From contig NC_019892.1 in the NCBI RefSeq assembly GCF_000242455.2, positions 3,844,001 to 3,908,000 on the forward strand: a stretch of 64,000 nucleotides of DNA, written 5' to 3'. Every line of letters begins with the position of its first letter. Positions within the stretch are counted from its first letter, which is position 1. The notes under the pieces were generated by a model, which was not told the DNA's origin, searched no databases, and was given only the letters and a program-made list of their open reading frames with translations. Both the position numbers and the translations under genes were made by a program. Shown one piece after another: positions 54,511 to 63,580 of this stretch. Origin of the DNA: Singulisphaera acidiphila DSM 18658 (GTDB taxonomy: Bacteria; Planctomycetota; Planctomycetia; Isosphaerales; Isosphaeraceae).

Positions 54511-54539
54511 TGTCGATTCGATGAGTCCTCGTTCGACGT
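54511..54539 (+). promoter_or_regulatory. second ECF42-type promoter
   Basis: TGTCGA at 54511-54516, 13-nt spacer, then CGTTCGACG at 54530-54538. The spacing equals that of the first promoter at 53728. It lies 82 bp before the ATG at 54621. The next gene pair, the tandem YCII gene and the ECF gene, would be transcribed from here; a gap of 69 bp before the ECF gene suggests co-transcription. Confidence 0.65.
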
Positions 54540-54620
54540 AATCGCAGGACCAGGGGCCAGTCGGTAAAGACCGTCCACCCCACTCGACCACAATCTCCAA
54601 CCCAAAACGAGAACCCAATC

Positions 54621-55541
54621 ATGCGTTTCATGATGCTGATCAAGAGCGATGAGAAGACCGAAGCGGGTGCGATGCCGGACGAGGCGCTCTTGACCGCCAT
54701 GAGCCAGTACAACGAGGAGCTGGTCAAGTCTGGCGCCTTGCTTTCGGGCGAAGGGCTCCATCCGAGCTCGAAGGGATTCCGGATCCACAACACGGCCGGC
54801 AAGCTCACCGTGATCGACGGACCGTTCGCCGAAGCGAAGGAGCTGATCGCCGGCTTCTGGATGATTGAGGCGAAGTCGAAAGAAGAGGCGATCGAATGGG
54901 CCAAACGCGTCCCGTTCGAGGCCGACGGCCCCTCAGCCACAAGTGGAGGAACCGGCCAGATCGAGATTCGCCAGGTGACCGAGCTGTCCGACTTCCCCCC
55001 CGACTATTTCGAGTCCGGGGGGGAAGGACAGGCACCCGACGCTCACGGGGGAAACCCGGGGCCGGCCGGTCCGGAACCGCAGGCTTCGACCCCGGATGGC
55101 AAAGCAAAACTCAAATACATGATGATGTTCAAGTCCAGCAAGAACACAGAAGCAGGGATCCTCCCGGACAAGAAAGTCTTCGCCGAGATGGGGCAAGCCA
55201 TGGGGGCGATGGCTGCGACCGGCGTGTTGATCAGCGGCGAGGGGCTCCAGCCCAGCTCCAAGGGCGCACGCGTCCTGTTCTCCAAAGGGAAGCGTACCGT
55301 GATGGATGGCCCCTTCGCCGAGACGAAGGAGTTGATCTGTGGTTACGTGATCGTCCAGGTGGATTCGAAAGAAGAGGCGATCGAATGGGCCAAACGCGGC
55401 CTGAAGATTCACGGGGACGGCGTGAGCGAGGCACGCCAGGTCTTCCAGGCGTCAGACTTCGGCGCGGAGTTCACGCCCGAGCTCCGGGAGGCCGAGGAGC
55501 GGATGCGCGAGCAGATCGCTCAATCCGGTAAGTCGCGATAG
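54621..55541 (+). CDS. protein with two fused DGPF/YCII domains
   Basis: The product is 306 aa. Domain 1 (about residues 1-125) has LVKSGALLSGEGLHPSSKGF and VIDGPFAEAKELIAGFWMIE; domain 2 (about 165-285) has ATGVLISGEGLQPSSKGARV and VMDGPFAETKELICGYVIVQ. A Pro/Gly-rich linker (GNPGPAGPEPQASTPDG) separates them. The C-terminal FGAEFTPELREAEERMREQI equals that of the single-domain protein at 53830, showing that the second domain and tail share its origin. A duplicated-and-fused architecture is unusual for this family but the domains look intact. Function unknown; expression from an ECF42-type promoter expected. Confidence 0.85.
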   Translation: MRFMMLIKSDEKTEAGAMPDEALLTAMSQYNEELVKSGALLSGEGLHPSSKGFRIHNTAGKLTVIDGPFAEAKELIAGFWMIEAKSKEEAIEWAKRVPFEADGPSATSGGTGQIEIRQVTELSDFPPDYFESGGEGQAPDAHGGNPGPAGPEPQASTPDGKAKLKYMMMFKSSKNTEAGILPDKKVFAEMGQAMGAMAATGVLISGEGLQPSSKGARVLFSKGKRTVMDGPFAETKELICGYVIVQVDSKEEAIEWAKRGLKIHGDGVSEARQVFQASDFGAEFTPELREAEERMREQIAQSGKSR

Positions 55542-55610
55542 TCACATGCCGACTCTCGGCAGTTCGGTCCGGCTTTCGCTTACTGACTGAAGTTGGTCTA
55601 ATCGGTCGCC

Positions 55611-56891
55611 ATGACGGCTTCCGAGACACATCGTGTGATCGACGCGGTTTGGAGAATGGAGTCGGCTCGGCTCATTGCCGGCCTCGCGCGAATCGTGCGC
55701 GACGTCGGCCTTGCCGAGGAACTCGCCCAAGACGCACTCGTCGCCGCGCTCGAGCGGTGGCCGGAGTCGGGCGTCCCGGACAACCCGGGCGCCTGGCTCA
55801 TGGCGACCGCAAAGTATCGCGCGATCGATCATGTGCGACGGATCAGGCGACTCGAGCGCAAACATGAGGAGCTCGGTCACGAGCTCGAGGCCGCGTGAAA
55901 GGGGGCCGAGCCCGATCTCGACGCGGTCCTCGACGACGACGTGGGCGACGACCTCCTCCGACTCGTGTTCACGACCTGCCATCCGGTGCTCTCTACCGAG
56001 GCCCGCGTGGCACTCACGCTCCGCCTGCTCGGCGGCCTGACGACCGAAGAGATCGCCCGAGCGTTCCTCGTCTCGGAGCCGACGGTCGCCCAGCGGATCG
56101 TCCGAGCCAAACGGACGCTGACCGAAAAGCAGGTCCCGTTCGAGGTCCCCCGTGGGGCCGAGCTCACCGCACGGTTGGAGTCGGTGCTCGAAGTCATCTA
56201 CCTAATCTTCAACGAGGGCTACACGGCAACGGCCGGTGACGACTGGATGCGCCCCGCACTCTGCGAGGACGCGCTCCGACTCGGCCGGATCCTGGCCGAG
56301 CTCACTCCCCACGAGTCCGAAGTCCACGGCCTCGTCGCCTTGATGGAAATCCAGGCGTCACGTTCGAGGGCGCGCGTAGGCCCTTCCGGGGAACTCATCA
56401 TCCTCCTCGACCAGAACCGTGCGCACTGGGATCATCTCCTCATTCGTCGTGGTCTCACCGCGCTCGAACGTGCGGAAAAGCTCGGTGGCGTGCGAGGCCC
56501 GTACGCCCTCCAGGCCGCAATCGCCGCCTGCCACGCACGAGCACACACTGCGGCGGAAACAGACTGGCCACGGATCGCAGCGCTCTACGAAGCGCTCGCT
56601 CAGCTTTCACCCTCGCCCATCGTGGACTTGAATCGCGCCGTCGCGTTCGCGATGGCGTTCGGCCCGGCAGCAGGCCTCGAACTCGTCGATGCCTTGAGCA
56701 CGGAGCCGTCACTTCAGGGCTACCACCTCCTGCCAAGCGTGCGCGGTGACTTCCTCGCCAAACTCGGCCGCCTCGACGAGGCCCGCCCCGAATTCGAGCG
56801 AGCCGCAACACTCACACGCAACGCCCGCGAACGCGAATTTCTCCTCGAGCGCGCCCGCACCTGTATTCGTGATACCTCAGGCAAATCCTGA
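55611..56891 (+). pseudogene. ECF42-type sigma factor with C-terminal helical extension, interrupted by in-frame TGA
   Basis: Read in one frame, 55611-56891 encodes a 426-codon ECF sigma factor with a single TGA at 55896-55898. The first part (95 aa) holds region 2: ARIVRDVGLAEELAQDALVA and KYRAIDHVRRIRRLERK. The second part, from GTG 55941, holds region 4 (LTLRLLGGLTTEEIARAFLV then SEPTVAQRIVRAKRTL) and a long TPR-like extension (NEGYTATAGDDWMRPALCED, LDQNRAHWDHLLIRRGL) typical of ECF42. The sequence either side of the TGA (HELEAA stop KGAEPDLDAVLDDD) continues without a shift, so a CGA to TGA nonsense change is the simplest explanation. It may be a recent pseudogene, a split two-part product, or read through. 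It closes the DGPF cassette. Confidence 0.75.
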
Positions 56892-56958
56892 ATTCCGGCC
56901 AGCCCTCATTCCCCGAATCACGCCGCGTCGCCGCCTGCGTTATTCTCTTCGCTCGCCC

Positions 56959-56978
56959 TTGACAAAAAGATTTGTCAA
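56959..56978 (+). promoter_or_regulatory. palindromic operator for the ArsR-type gene
   Basis: TTGACAAA-AAGA-TTTGTCAA is a perfect 8+8 palindrome, 15 bp upstream of the ATG at 56994. It includes a TTGACA -35-like hexamer. A regulator bound here would block transcription, so autorepression by the ArsR-type protein is the simplest reading. Confidence 0.6.
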
Positions 56979-56993
56979 AGGCAGACTTGGCCC

Positions 56994-57596
56994 ATGATCG
57001 ATATTGAAGTCATTGATGATCCGGCGATCGCCTCGATCGCGCTCGACCCCGTCCGATGTCGGCTCCTGTCGGAGATGGCGGAGCCGGCCTCGGCCGCGAC
57101 GCTAGCCGCACGGGTGGGACTGACACGTCAAAAGGTCAATTACCACCTGCGTACCCTCGAGGCGCACGGGCTGGTCAAAGTTGCCGAGGAACGCCAATGG
57201 GGCGGCTTGACGGAGCGATTGATGGTGGCAACGGCCGCCTCATATGTCGTTTCGCCAGATGCCCTGGGGCCGGTCGCCTCGGATCCTGGCCGGATTGCCG
57301 ACCACCTTTCCGCGAGCTATCTCATTGCTCTGGCCGCTCGCCTGATACGCGAGGTGAGCGCGTTGCTGCGCCGATCCAAGGAAACCGACAAGCGATTGCC
57401 AACCTTGTCGGTGGATACCGAGATCCGGTTCCGTTCCGCGGCGGATCGCGCCGCCTTTAGCCATGATCTTGCCAACGCGGTCACGCAACTCGTCGCGCGC
57501 TACCACGATGAATCGGGCCCTGACGGGCGCTGGCATCGTTTGGTGGTCGTGGCGCACCCGTTGCCGCACAAACCCCTTTCCAAGGAACAAGCATGA
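56994..57596 (+). CDS. ArsR-type helix-turn-helix transcription regulator
   Basis: The product is 200 aa. A winged HTH domain occupies residues 10-85 (SIALDPVRCRLLSEMAEPAS, then LAARVGLTRQKVNYHLRTLE and AHGLVKVAEERQW), typical of ArsR-like regulators. The C-terminal half is helical with no metal-binding motif that I see. It overlaps the start of the SRPBCC gene (ATGA), so the two form an operon, a common pairing where the regulator controls the SRPBCC protein. A palindrome upstream is likely its operator. Confidence 0.85.
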   Translation: MIDIEVIDDPAIASIALDPVRCRLLSEMAEPASAATLAARVGLTRQKVNYHLRTLEAHGLVKVAEERQWGGLTERLMVATAASYVVSPDALGPVASDPGRIADHLSASYLIALAARLIREVSALLRRSKETDKRLPTLSVDTEIRFRSAADRAAFSHDLANAVTQLVARYHDESGPDGRWHRLVVVAHPLPHKPLSKEQA

Positions 57597-58408
57597 GTCT
57601 CAAGAAAGAGGATTCAGGGCGGCGGTGGGTGCAGGTCGAGGTTGAAGTCCCCGGTACGCCCGAGGAAGTCTGGCAGGCGATCGCGACCGGCCCGGGTGTA
57701 TCGTCCTGGTTCGTCCCAACCGAGGTCCGCGAAGACGGCACCATCGTCTCCCACTTCGGCCCAGGGATGGACGCCGTCGCCGCCCAGACGGCCTGGGATC
57801 CGCCTCGCCGGTTCGCGGCCGAGGGAGAATTGGGGCCGAACGCTCCGAAAATGGCCACCGAATGGGTCATCGAAGCCCGGTCGGGGGGGACTTGCATCGT
57901 CCGAGTCGTTCACAGCCTGTTCGCAAGCACCGACGACTGGGACGATCAGTTGGAGAGCATTGAAGCCGGCTGGCCCGATTACTTCCACATTCTCCGACTC
58001 TATCTTACCCACTTCCGTGGTCAGCCCTGCTCGGCCTTTCAACTCATGGGCATGGCCCCCGAACCCGCCTCCGCCGCATGGGACGTGCTGGCCCGATCAC
58101 TCGGCCTGGACGAAGCCAAACCGGGTGCGTCTCGTAAGACACCTGCAAACGCGCCCCGACTCGCAGGGTTGGTCGAAAGGGCAGGGGGCCCCGGGCACCC
58201 TAGCCAGCTCCTCCTTCGGCTCACCGAGCCGACGCCAGGCATCGCCCATCTCTTCGCCCTCTCCATGGGCGGCATGGTCTTCGTATCGGTTCGACTCTAC
58301 CTGTACGGCGACCAGGCTCCCACCGCCGTCGCCCGCGACGAGCCTTCATGGCGTGCGTGGATGAATACGCATTTCCCCATGAGCGGCGATCCGAGCAAAT
58401 CCTGCTGA
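57593..58408 (+). CDS. SRPBCC/AHSA1 domain protein
   Basis: The product is 271 aa. The N-terminal domain (about residues 10-145) has VEVEVPGTPEEVWQAIATGP, then GVSSWFVPTEVREDGTI, ATEWVIEARSGGTCIVRVVH and DDWDDQLESIEAGWPDYFHI, matching the AHSA1-type START fold for small hydrophobic ligands. A second region (about 160-265) repeats a related beta pattern and may be a second, divergent SRPBCC domain. Overlaps the ArsR gene by 4 bp. Ligand unknown. Confidence 0.82.
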   Translation: MSLKKEDSGRRWVQVEVEVPGTPEEVWQAIATGPGVSSWFVPTEVREDGTIVSHFGPGMDAVAAQTAWDPPRRFAAEGELGPNAPKMATEWVIEARSGGTCIVRVVHSLFASTDDWDDQLESIEAGWPDYFHILRLYLTHFRGQPCSAFQLMGMAPEPASAAWDVLARSLGLDEAKPGASRKTPANAPRLAGLVERAGGPGHPSQLLLRLTEPTPGIAHLFALSMGGMVFVSVRLYLYGDQAPTAVARDEPSWRAWMNTHFPMSGDPSKSC

Positions 58409-58461
58409 CGTAAGCGTGCCATTCTTCAAAACCTGGCCCCAGTTTCAAGAGGGAGAAGGTC

Positions 58462-58833
58462 ATGGCCAAGAACCAAGTCGTCCACTATGAGATTCCCGCC
58501 GAACAGCCGGAAACGCTGTCCAAGTTCTACAGCGACCTGTTCGGCTGGACGTTTCAAAAGATTCCGGTCCCCGGCTTGGAATTCTGGCTTTGCAACGCGG
58601 CCGAGGCAAATAGCCCCGGGATCAATGCCGCGGTGATCCAACGACAGAACCCGCAGCAGCCATCGATGAACTACGTGGGTGTCGAGAGCATTGACGCAAT
58701 CATCGAGAAGGCCACAGCGACGGGCGCGACCGTCGCGCTGCCCAAAATGCCAGTCCCCGGCGGCCGGGCAATCGCGGTCGTTATCGATCCGCAAGGAAAT
58801 CTCTTCGGCCTCATGGAAGAGCCGACGCAGTAA
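58462..58833 (+). CDS. VOC (glyoxalase-like) family protein
   Basis: The product is 123 aa with SD-like GGGAGAAGG upstream. The beta-alpha-beta-beta-beta pattern of the vicinal oxygen chelate fold is visible: VVHYEIPAEQPETLSKFYSD then LFGWTFQKI, and GRAIAVVIDPQGNLFGLMEE. Residues that often bind metal (His 8 and the final Glu) are present. Such small VOC proteins act in isomerase, dioxygenase or antibiotic-binding roles; the substrate is not known. It follows the SRPBCC gene by 53 bp and may be in its operon. Confidence 0.85.
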   Translation: MAKNQVVHYEIPAEQPETLSKFYSDLFGWTFQKIPVPGLEFWLCNAAEANSPGINAAVIQRQNPQQPSMNYVGVESIDAIIEKATATGATVALPKMPVPGGRAIAVVIDPQGNLFGLMEEPTQ

Positions 58834-58933
58834 TCCTCATTCGCGATGGCAACGGCCAATCCTGGCTCTTGTCACGTGGGCACGGCCCGCCAGGAAATCT
58901 CCTGGGGAGATAAAAAAGGACAGGGCGGGCATG

Positions 58934-61552
58934 CTATCGGAGCGGGGGGCCGCCGAGGTCGGTCAAGCGGCGACGGCACTCCCAGCTCGTCGGGCCGTCC
59001 ATCCGGCGGATCGCGTCGCCCGAGTCGAACTCCAACTCGGTCGTGACGCGAACCCAGCAGGAGACTCGCTCGGGGAGTCCTTCGATGGGGTTCGGAGCGT
59101 TCCAACAACGAACCGTCACGTCGAAACCACCAGCCGCAAGCCGCCGGCCGTCCTGGCTGAAGACCAAGATGCGGACGGCCCCCTTTTGGTCCAGCGGGGG
59201 GCCGATCGGCAGGCCGCTGACCGCGCACCAGAGCCGGATCGTGCCGTCGGAACTGCCGGTGGCCAGCATCGTCCCGTCAGGTCGGAATGCAAGGCAGGTG
59301 ACCCGCGCCCGGTGGGCGAGCGGCTCGCCGATCGGCCGGCCAGTGCGGGTCTCCCAGAGCCGCGCAGTCCCGTCTTCGCAGGCGGTCGCGAACGCGTCTC
59401 CGTCGGGCCGGAACCCAGCGGCATGAACCGCTCCCTGATGGGGTAACGTCACCACGGTGACTCGCCTCGAAAGGTCCCAGAGCCTGACGATTCCATCAAG
59501 GCAGACGGACAACAGCATCTTTCCCGCCGGGTCGAACACGATGAGCGGGACGGCCGCTCCGTGATCGAGAGACGCTCCGGTCGGTCGGCCGGTCGAAACG
59601 TCCAGGAGCCGAACAGAACCGTCCTCACGCGCCACCGCAAGGGTCTCGCCATCGGGGGCGAACGCGACGGCCAAGGCTCGCCCTGCTGGCTTCGCGGACT
59701 CGTGGATCGGAAGGCCGGTGGTGAGATCCCAGAGGAGGACTCGTCCCGCCCCCCCTGTTACGGCAAGCTTCGACCCGTCGGGGCTGAAGCTCAGTGCAGC
59801 GATCGGACCGCCGGCGCGAAGCGAAGCGCCGAGCGGACCGCCGGTGACGGCATCCCAGCGCCGGATCTGACCGTCGTCGCCCGCGGTTGCGACCGACGCT
59901 CCATCCGGGTGGAAGGCCACGGCACGGACGGCACCTTGGTGCCTCAAGGGCGAGGCGAGGGGTGAGCCGGCCGAAACGTCCCAGAGGAGTGCGCTCCGGT
60001 CCGCGCATCCGGTCGCAAGCCGGCGGCCTTCGGGGCAAAAGGCGACCGCGCGGACTTCACCGGCGTGACGAAGCGCCCGTTCCATCAATTTTCCCCCCGC
60101 ATGCCAGGCACACAAGCTCGTCCGAATCAGGCGTGGAAGCTCGGGAGGTTCGGAAGGGGCATTCTCCAGAGCGCGTGCGAGCCAGAGCATTCCCTCGGCG
60201 TGGGCTTCCCGGCCAAAGCTGTTGTGCGCCCGCTCGAGACAGAGCCGGGTCAACGACTCCTTGACCTGACTCAAGGCCTGCTCTTGCTCGCCACGGTAGC
60301 GGACGTCCGCCTGCCAGGCTTCAAGCGCATTGGCCAGGTCGAGCGCAGAGGCGTAGCGCTCCGTCGGATCCAAGGCCATCGCTTTCAGACAGACGGCTTC
60401 CAAGGTCGGGTCGACCGACCGAAGAACCCGGCGCGGGGCCGGAAAGATCCCCCGCCGAACCCGATCCAAGACACTCGCCAGGTCGCCGTCCCCAAACGGA
60501 GGGTGCCCCACAAGCAGGCAATAAAGGATTGCCCCCAGGCTGTAGATATCGCTCGCCGGCCCAACGCGTTCGAGGTCGCCCGCAGCCTGCTCGGGACTCA
60601 TGTACCGGGGAGTCCCGATCACCGAACCGGGCTGAGTCATCGAGAGGTCGGCCGTGGGGACGAGCGTGGAGGAAGTCTCGGCCCTCGAATCGTTCGCCGT
60701 AGTGAACGACGACTTGGCAACCCCCCAATCCACGACGAGGGTCTCGCCGAACGGACCGAGCATAATGTTGTCGGGTTTGAGGTCGCGGTGCACGACTCCT
60801 CGACTGTGGGCATAGGCGACGGCATTGCAGATGTCGATCACACTGCGCAAGAGCCGTCGAAACGCAAGCGCCCGGTCGTCTCGCCTGGCCGCGCTGACCC
60901 CCATGCGATGAAGCCGCTCGATCGCCGCTCCAAGGGTCTCCCCTTCGATGAGCCGCATCGCATAGTAGGGGCGGCCATCCGCATAGCGGCCCAAGCTGTA
61001 GACCGGCACGATCCCGGGATGTTCCAGCCTGCCGGTGACTTCCGCCTCCAGGAGAAAGCGGGCCTGTGAGTCGGGATCGTGGGCACGACGGGCTTGCAAT
61101 TCCTTCAGAGCGACCGAGCGATTCAGCTCACTGTCGAAGGCGAGGAAAACTTCCCCCAAACCGCCGCGAGCGTGCGGCCTGAGCACTTGAAAACGAGGAC
61201 CGCCAATGGCCTCACGGCCGACATCCGGGTCGACCGAACGCCCAGCGTAGGCGACCGTCACGTCTGGCTCAAGGTCAGACGGCCGGTCCAATCGGTAAGG
61301 GGTGGGCAATTCGCCCGCAGTCGGAGGAGGGCGACGGGACGATTCTCGCTCTCTCGTAATCTGCTCTTCCAGCAGGGCCAGCGTCTCAACCGCGAGCAGG
61401 CCCCGGCTCACCAAAATCTGAGACAGGGCCCGGTCGCTGGAGCGGGCCCACGCGCGGACGGCCGAGAGGAGCTGTTCGTCGTCGATCACCCCACTCTCAA
61501 GTGCGTAGAGCCCAAGACGGAGTTCGCGTGACGCATCAGCTCGCCCGGCCAT
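58934..61552 (-). CDS. serine/threonine protein kinase with C-terminal WD40 repeats
   Basis: The product is 872 aa from ATG 61552 (MAGRADASRELRLGLYALES), with GGAG 8 bases upstream; the longer upstream frame is not coding-like. An N-terminal helical region (GVIDDEQLLSAVRAWARSSD) precedes the kinase domain with P-loop LRPHARGGLGEVFLAFDSEL, catalytic VVHRDLKPDNIML and VVDWGVAKS (DWG in place of DFG, as in many planctomycete kinases). The C-terminal 380 residues form about eight WD40 repeats, such as VRAVAFHPDGASVATAGDDG, then IRRWDAVTG. No membrane helix is evident. The propeller presumably senses a partner protein. It is a lone gene. Confidence 0.9.
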   Translation of the reverse strand: MAGRADASRELRLGLYALESGVIDDEQLLSAVRAWARSSDRALSQILVSRGLLAVETLALLEEQITRERESSRRPPPTAGELPTPYRLDRPSDLEPDVTVAYAGRSVDPDVGREAIGGPRFQVLRPHARGGLGEVFLAFDSELNRSVALKELQARRAHDPDSQARFLLEAEVTGRLEHPGIVPVYSLGRYADGRPYYAMRLIEGETLGAAIERLHRMGVSAARRDDRALAFRRLLRSVIDICNAVAYAHSRGVVHRDLKPDNIMLGPFGETLVVDWGVAKSSFTTANDSRAETSSTLVPTADLSMTQPGSVIGTPRYMSPEQAAGDLERVGPASDIYSLGAILYCLLVGHPPFGDGDLASVLDRVRRGIFPAPRRVLRSVDPTLEAVCLKAMALDPTERYASALDLANALEAWQADVRYRGEQEQALSQVKESLTRLCLERAHNSFGREAHAEGMLWLARALENAPSEPPELPRLIRTSLCAWHAGGKLMERALRHAGEVRAVAFCPEGRRLATGCADRSALLWDVSAGSPLASPLRHQGAVRAVAFHPDGASVATAGDDGQIRRWDAVTGGPLGASLRAGGPIAALSFSPDGSKLAVTGGAGRVLLWDLTTGLPIHESAKPAGRALAVAFAPDGETLAVAREDGSVRLLDVSTGRPTGASLDHGAAVPLIVFDPAGKMLLSVCLDGIVRLWDLSRRVTVVTLPHQGAVHAAGFRPDGDAFATACEDGTARLWETRTGRPIGEPLAHRARVTCLAFRPDGTMLATGSSDGTIRLWCAVSGLPIGPPLDQKGAVRILVFSQDGRRLAAGGFDVTVRCWNAPNPIEGLPERVSCWVRVTTELEFDSGDAIRRMDGPTSWECRRRLTDLGGPPLR

Positions 61553-62059
61553 TGCGGATCTCCGGCTCGGGTCGACGAAGAAAAGAAAATCGCCACCGGT
61601 GCGGCGGGGCTTCCCCACAGACCGACGAAGGTACGTCCCCCGACCTCTGTCCGCATGATGATAAAAAGTTCGGCTCATATCGGCCAGGTAGTGAACAGCC
61701 GGTTTCCCGCAATAGCCAAGGAGAGCGAAGCTCGATCCGTAACCGGCGAAGGGGGGGCAAGCTCGAGAGAACCGGAAGGCGATCGACCGCGCCGAGGGAG
61801 TGGGATGGGAAGTGAGCAGGAAGGTCCTTGTGCCGGTCCGTGACGATATTCGAGCGGGAATGACCACGCCAAGCAGACAACGCCGGAGTTCCTGGGGGTG
61901 ATCCCCGGCGCGAAGTCGGCCTCCACATGACCGACCTGGGTCCAAAACGCTATCCAACCCAAGCAACGCTGTCGGATCCCCCCAGCAGCAGTCGGTGACA
62001 CAAGCGGTTGCGGCGACGACTCGATCGCCGCTCTCCAGAGATGCAGGATGGCTCGCAAC
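61553..62059. other. intergenic region upstream of the WD40 kinase
   Basis: About 500 bp between the kinase start and the small lipoprotein gene, both on the minus strand. Open frames continue the kinase frame upward but have poor composition. I see no supported gene. Confidence 0.4.
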
Positions 62060-62287
62060 TCATTTCGAATGGGCAGGAGAGGACGTTCCCCCCGGCATCG
62101 AATTCGTCGCCGAGCGGGACGACTTTTTCTGGATCGATCTGATGTCCGGCCCGCTCGGTGGCATTCCCTCGGTGCCAGTCAGCTTGGTGGGATTCTTCTC
62201 GACCCCCGATTGAATCCCGCCGCTGTCGCAACCGACGAGGACGCAGGTGACGATCAAAACCAAACCTCGAACCTTGTGCCATCGCAT
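62060..62287 (-). CDS. small predicted lipoprotein
   Basis: The product is 75 aa from ATG 62287 (MRWHKVRGLVLIVTCVLVGC). The signal ends in a lipobox LVGC-D, so the mature part is only about 55 residues, rich in Ser, Gly, Pro and Lys. Small lipoproteins of this kind often lie downstream of DUF1559 genes, as here, 200 bp after the minus-strand DUF1559. Function unknown. Confidence 0.55.
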   Translation of the reverse strand: MRWHKVRGLVLIVTCVLVGCDSGGIQSGVEKNPTKLTGTEGMPPSGPDIRSIQKKSSRSATNSMPGGTSSPAHSK

Positions 62288-62488
62288 AACAAACTCGCCC
62301 TCGTTCCCTGTTGACGAACCCACCCGGCTCCACGAAATTCAGTCCACCCGTGATCCCTCTCAACCGAGCGGTCTCGGGTGATGGCCAAAGCCCGTCGCTT
62401 CTGAGGCATCGACGCACCCGTTGCGTTTTGAATCGCTAAAGACGGGCGCGGCGCGTACTTTGTTTTCAGCGTCGAGGATCAACACGAA

Positions 62489-63580
62489 TCAGTAAGAATC
62501 CGCGCTGATGACTTCCCCACGGTCGCGGGATCCCAGGGCCCACCACGTTTGAACGTTCACGGTGTCCTTGATGAACTTCACGGAGCCGTCGCCCATGCAG
62601 ACGTTGACCCCGCCGGAGTGATTACTGGTCGGGGGTAAGCTGTCCTGGGCCGAACCCCAGTTCGGGTCGAAGCTGTTCGACGCCGTGCAGCTTAGCGTGT
62701 TGGGTGTGCCAACATGGTTGTATCGGTTCGTGGCATATCGCCAAGGCCAGGCGAGGGTCCAATTAAACCCAAACAACGACGAGTACGTTGAGTTTGTCGT
62801 GATGGGCAACGACTTGCACGCAGCCAGCAGTGCCTGACTTGTGGCAGGGCTGCCGACGTTGATCGTCACCGCAACGCCGGCCGGAAAAATCCCGCGCTTC
62901 GCGTCGGACGAGGAGTCGGGGTGAACGACCGGGTTTCCTGCCAGCCCCACCAACCGCTCACTGAACATCGCCGTGTTGGATACGCCATCGGTGACAGACT
63001 CCGTACCAATGGCAAAAGTCCCCGCGGCGTTGCCGAGATCGCCCCAGGGATTATCGATGATCATCCCCGTGAAGGTCTTGATCGAGCCAGGACCACCCCA
63101 GTTGCCAACATAATTCAAGGTTGCCTGCGGAGTCTGGGGACGCTGCTTGGCGCTCTCGGACGGGCAGAGTAGGGAAGCGATCTGCGTGTAAAAGACCGTC
63201 GAATTGACCGTGTTTTGGCCACTTGGATCGTCCCAAGCGAACACGGTATTGAACGCGTTGTAGAGCGCGTTCTGTTCAAGGTTCGGGGCCATCATAAGGC
63301 TCCAACCATAGCTCCATTCATTGACACCGTTCCCCCGCTCGCCACGAGCCCCCGTCCCATTGGAGCCGGCAGGATACATGTCTCCCAACGGGAAGACTTG
63401 GTTCGCCGAAAGGTAATTGTGTGCGGCCAGTCCGAGTTGCTTGAGATTGTTGACGCACTGCGAACGGCGGGCAGCCTCGCGTGCCGCCTGCACGGCTGGC
63501 AATAACAGGGCAATCAAAACGGCGATAATGGCAATAACGACCAACAATTCGATCAGCGTGAAACCGCGACGAGATCTCAT
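62489..63580 (-). CDS. DUF1559 pseudopilin-like protein
   Basis: The product is 363 aa. It starts MRSRRGFTLIELLVVIAII with prepilin leader, then LLLPAVQAAREAARRSQCVN and NNLKQLGLAAHNYLS. The C-terminal element SGGVNVCMGDGSVKFIKDTV is conserved. It is the longest of three DUF1559 proteins here and carries an extended middle region. Surface exposure is assumed for the family; no specific role is known. The downstream small lipoprotein is probably co-expressed. Confidence 0.93.
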   Translation of the reverse strand: MRSRRGFTLIELLVVIAIIAVLIALLLPAVQAAREAARRSQCVNNLKQLGLAAHNYLSANQVFPLGDMYPAGSNGTGARGERGNGVNEWSYGWSLMMAPNLEQNALYNAFNTVFAWDDPSGQNTVNSTVFYTQIASLLCPSESAKQRPQTPQATLNYVGNWGGPGSIKTFTGMIIDNPWGDLGNAAGTFAIGTESVTDGVSNTAMFSERLVGLAGNPVVHPDSSSDAKRGIFPAGVAVTINVGSPATSQALLAACKSLPITTNSTYSSLFGFNWTLAWPWRYATNRYNHVGTPNTLSCTASNSFDPNWGSAQDSLPPTSNHSGGVNVCMGDGSVKFIKDTVNVQTWWALGSRDRGEVISADSY

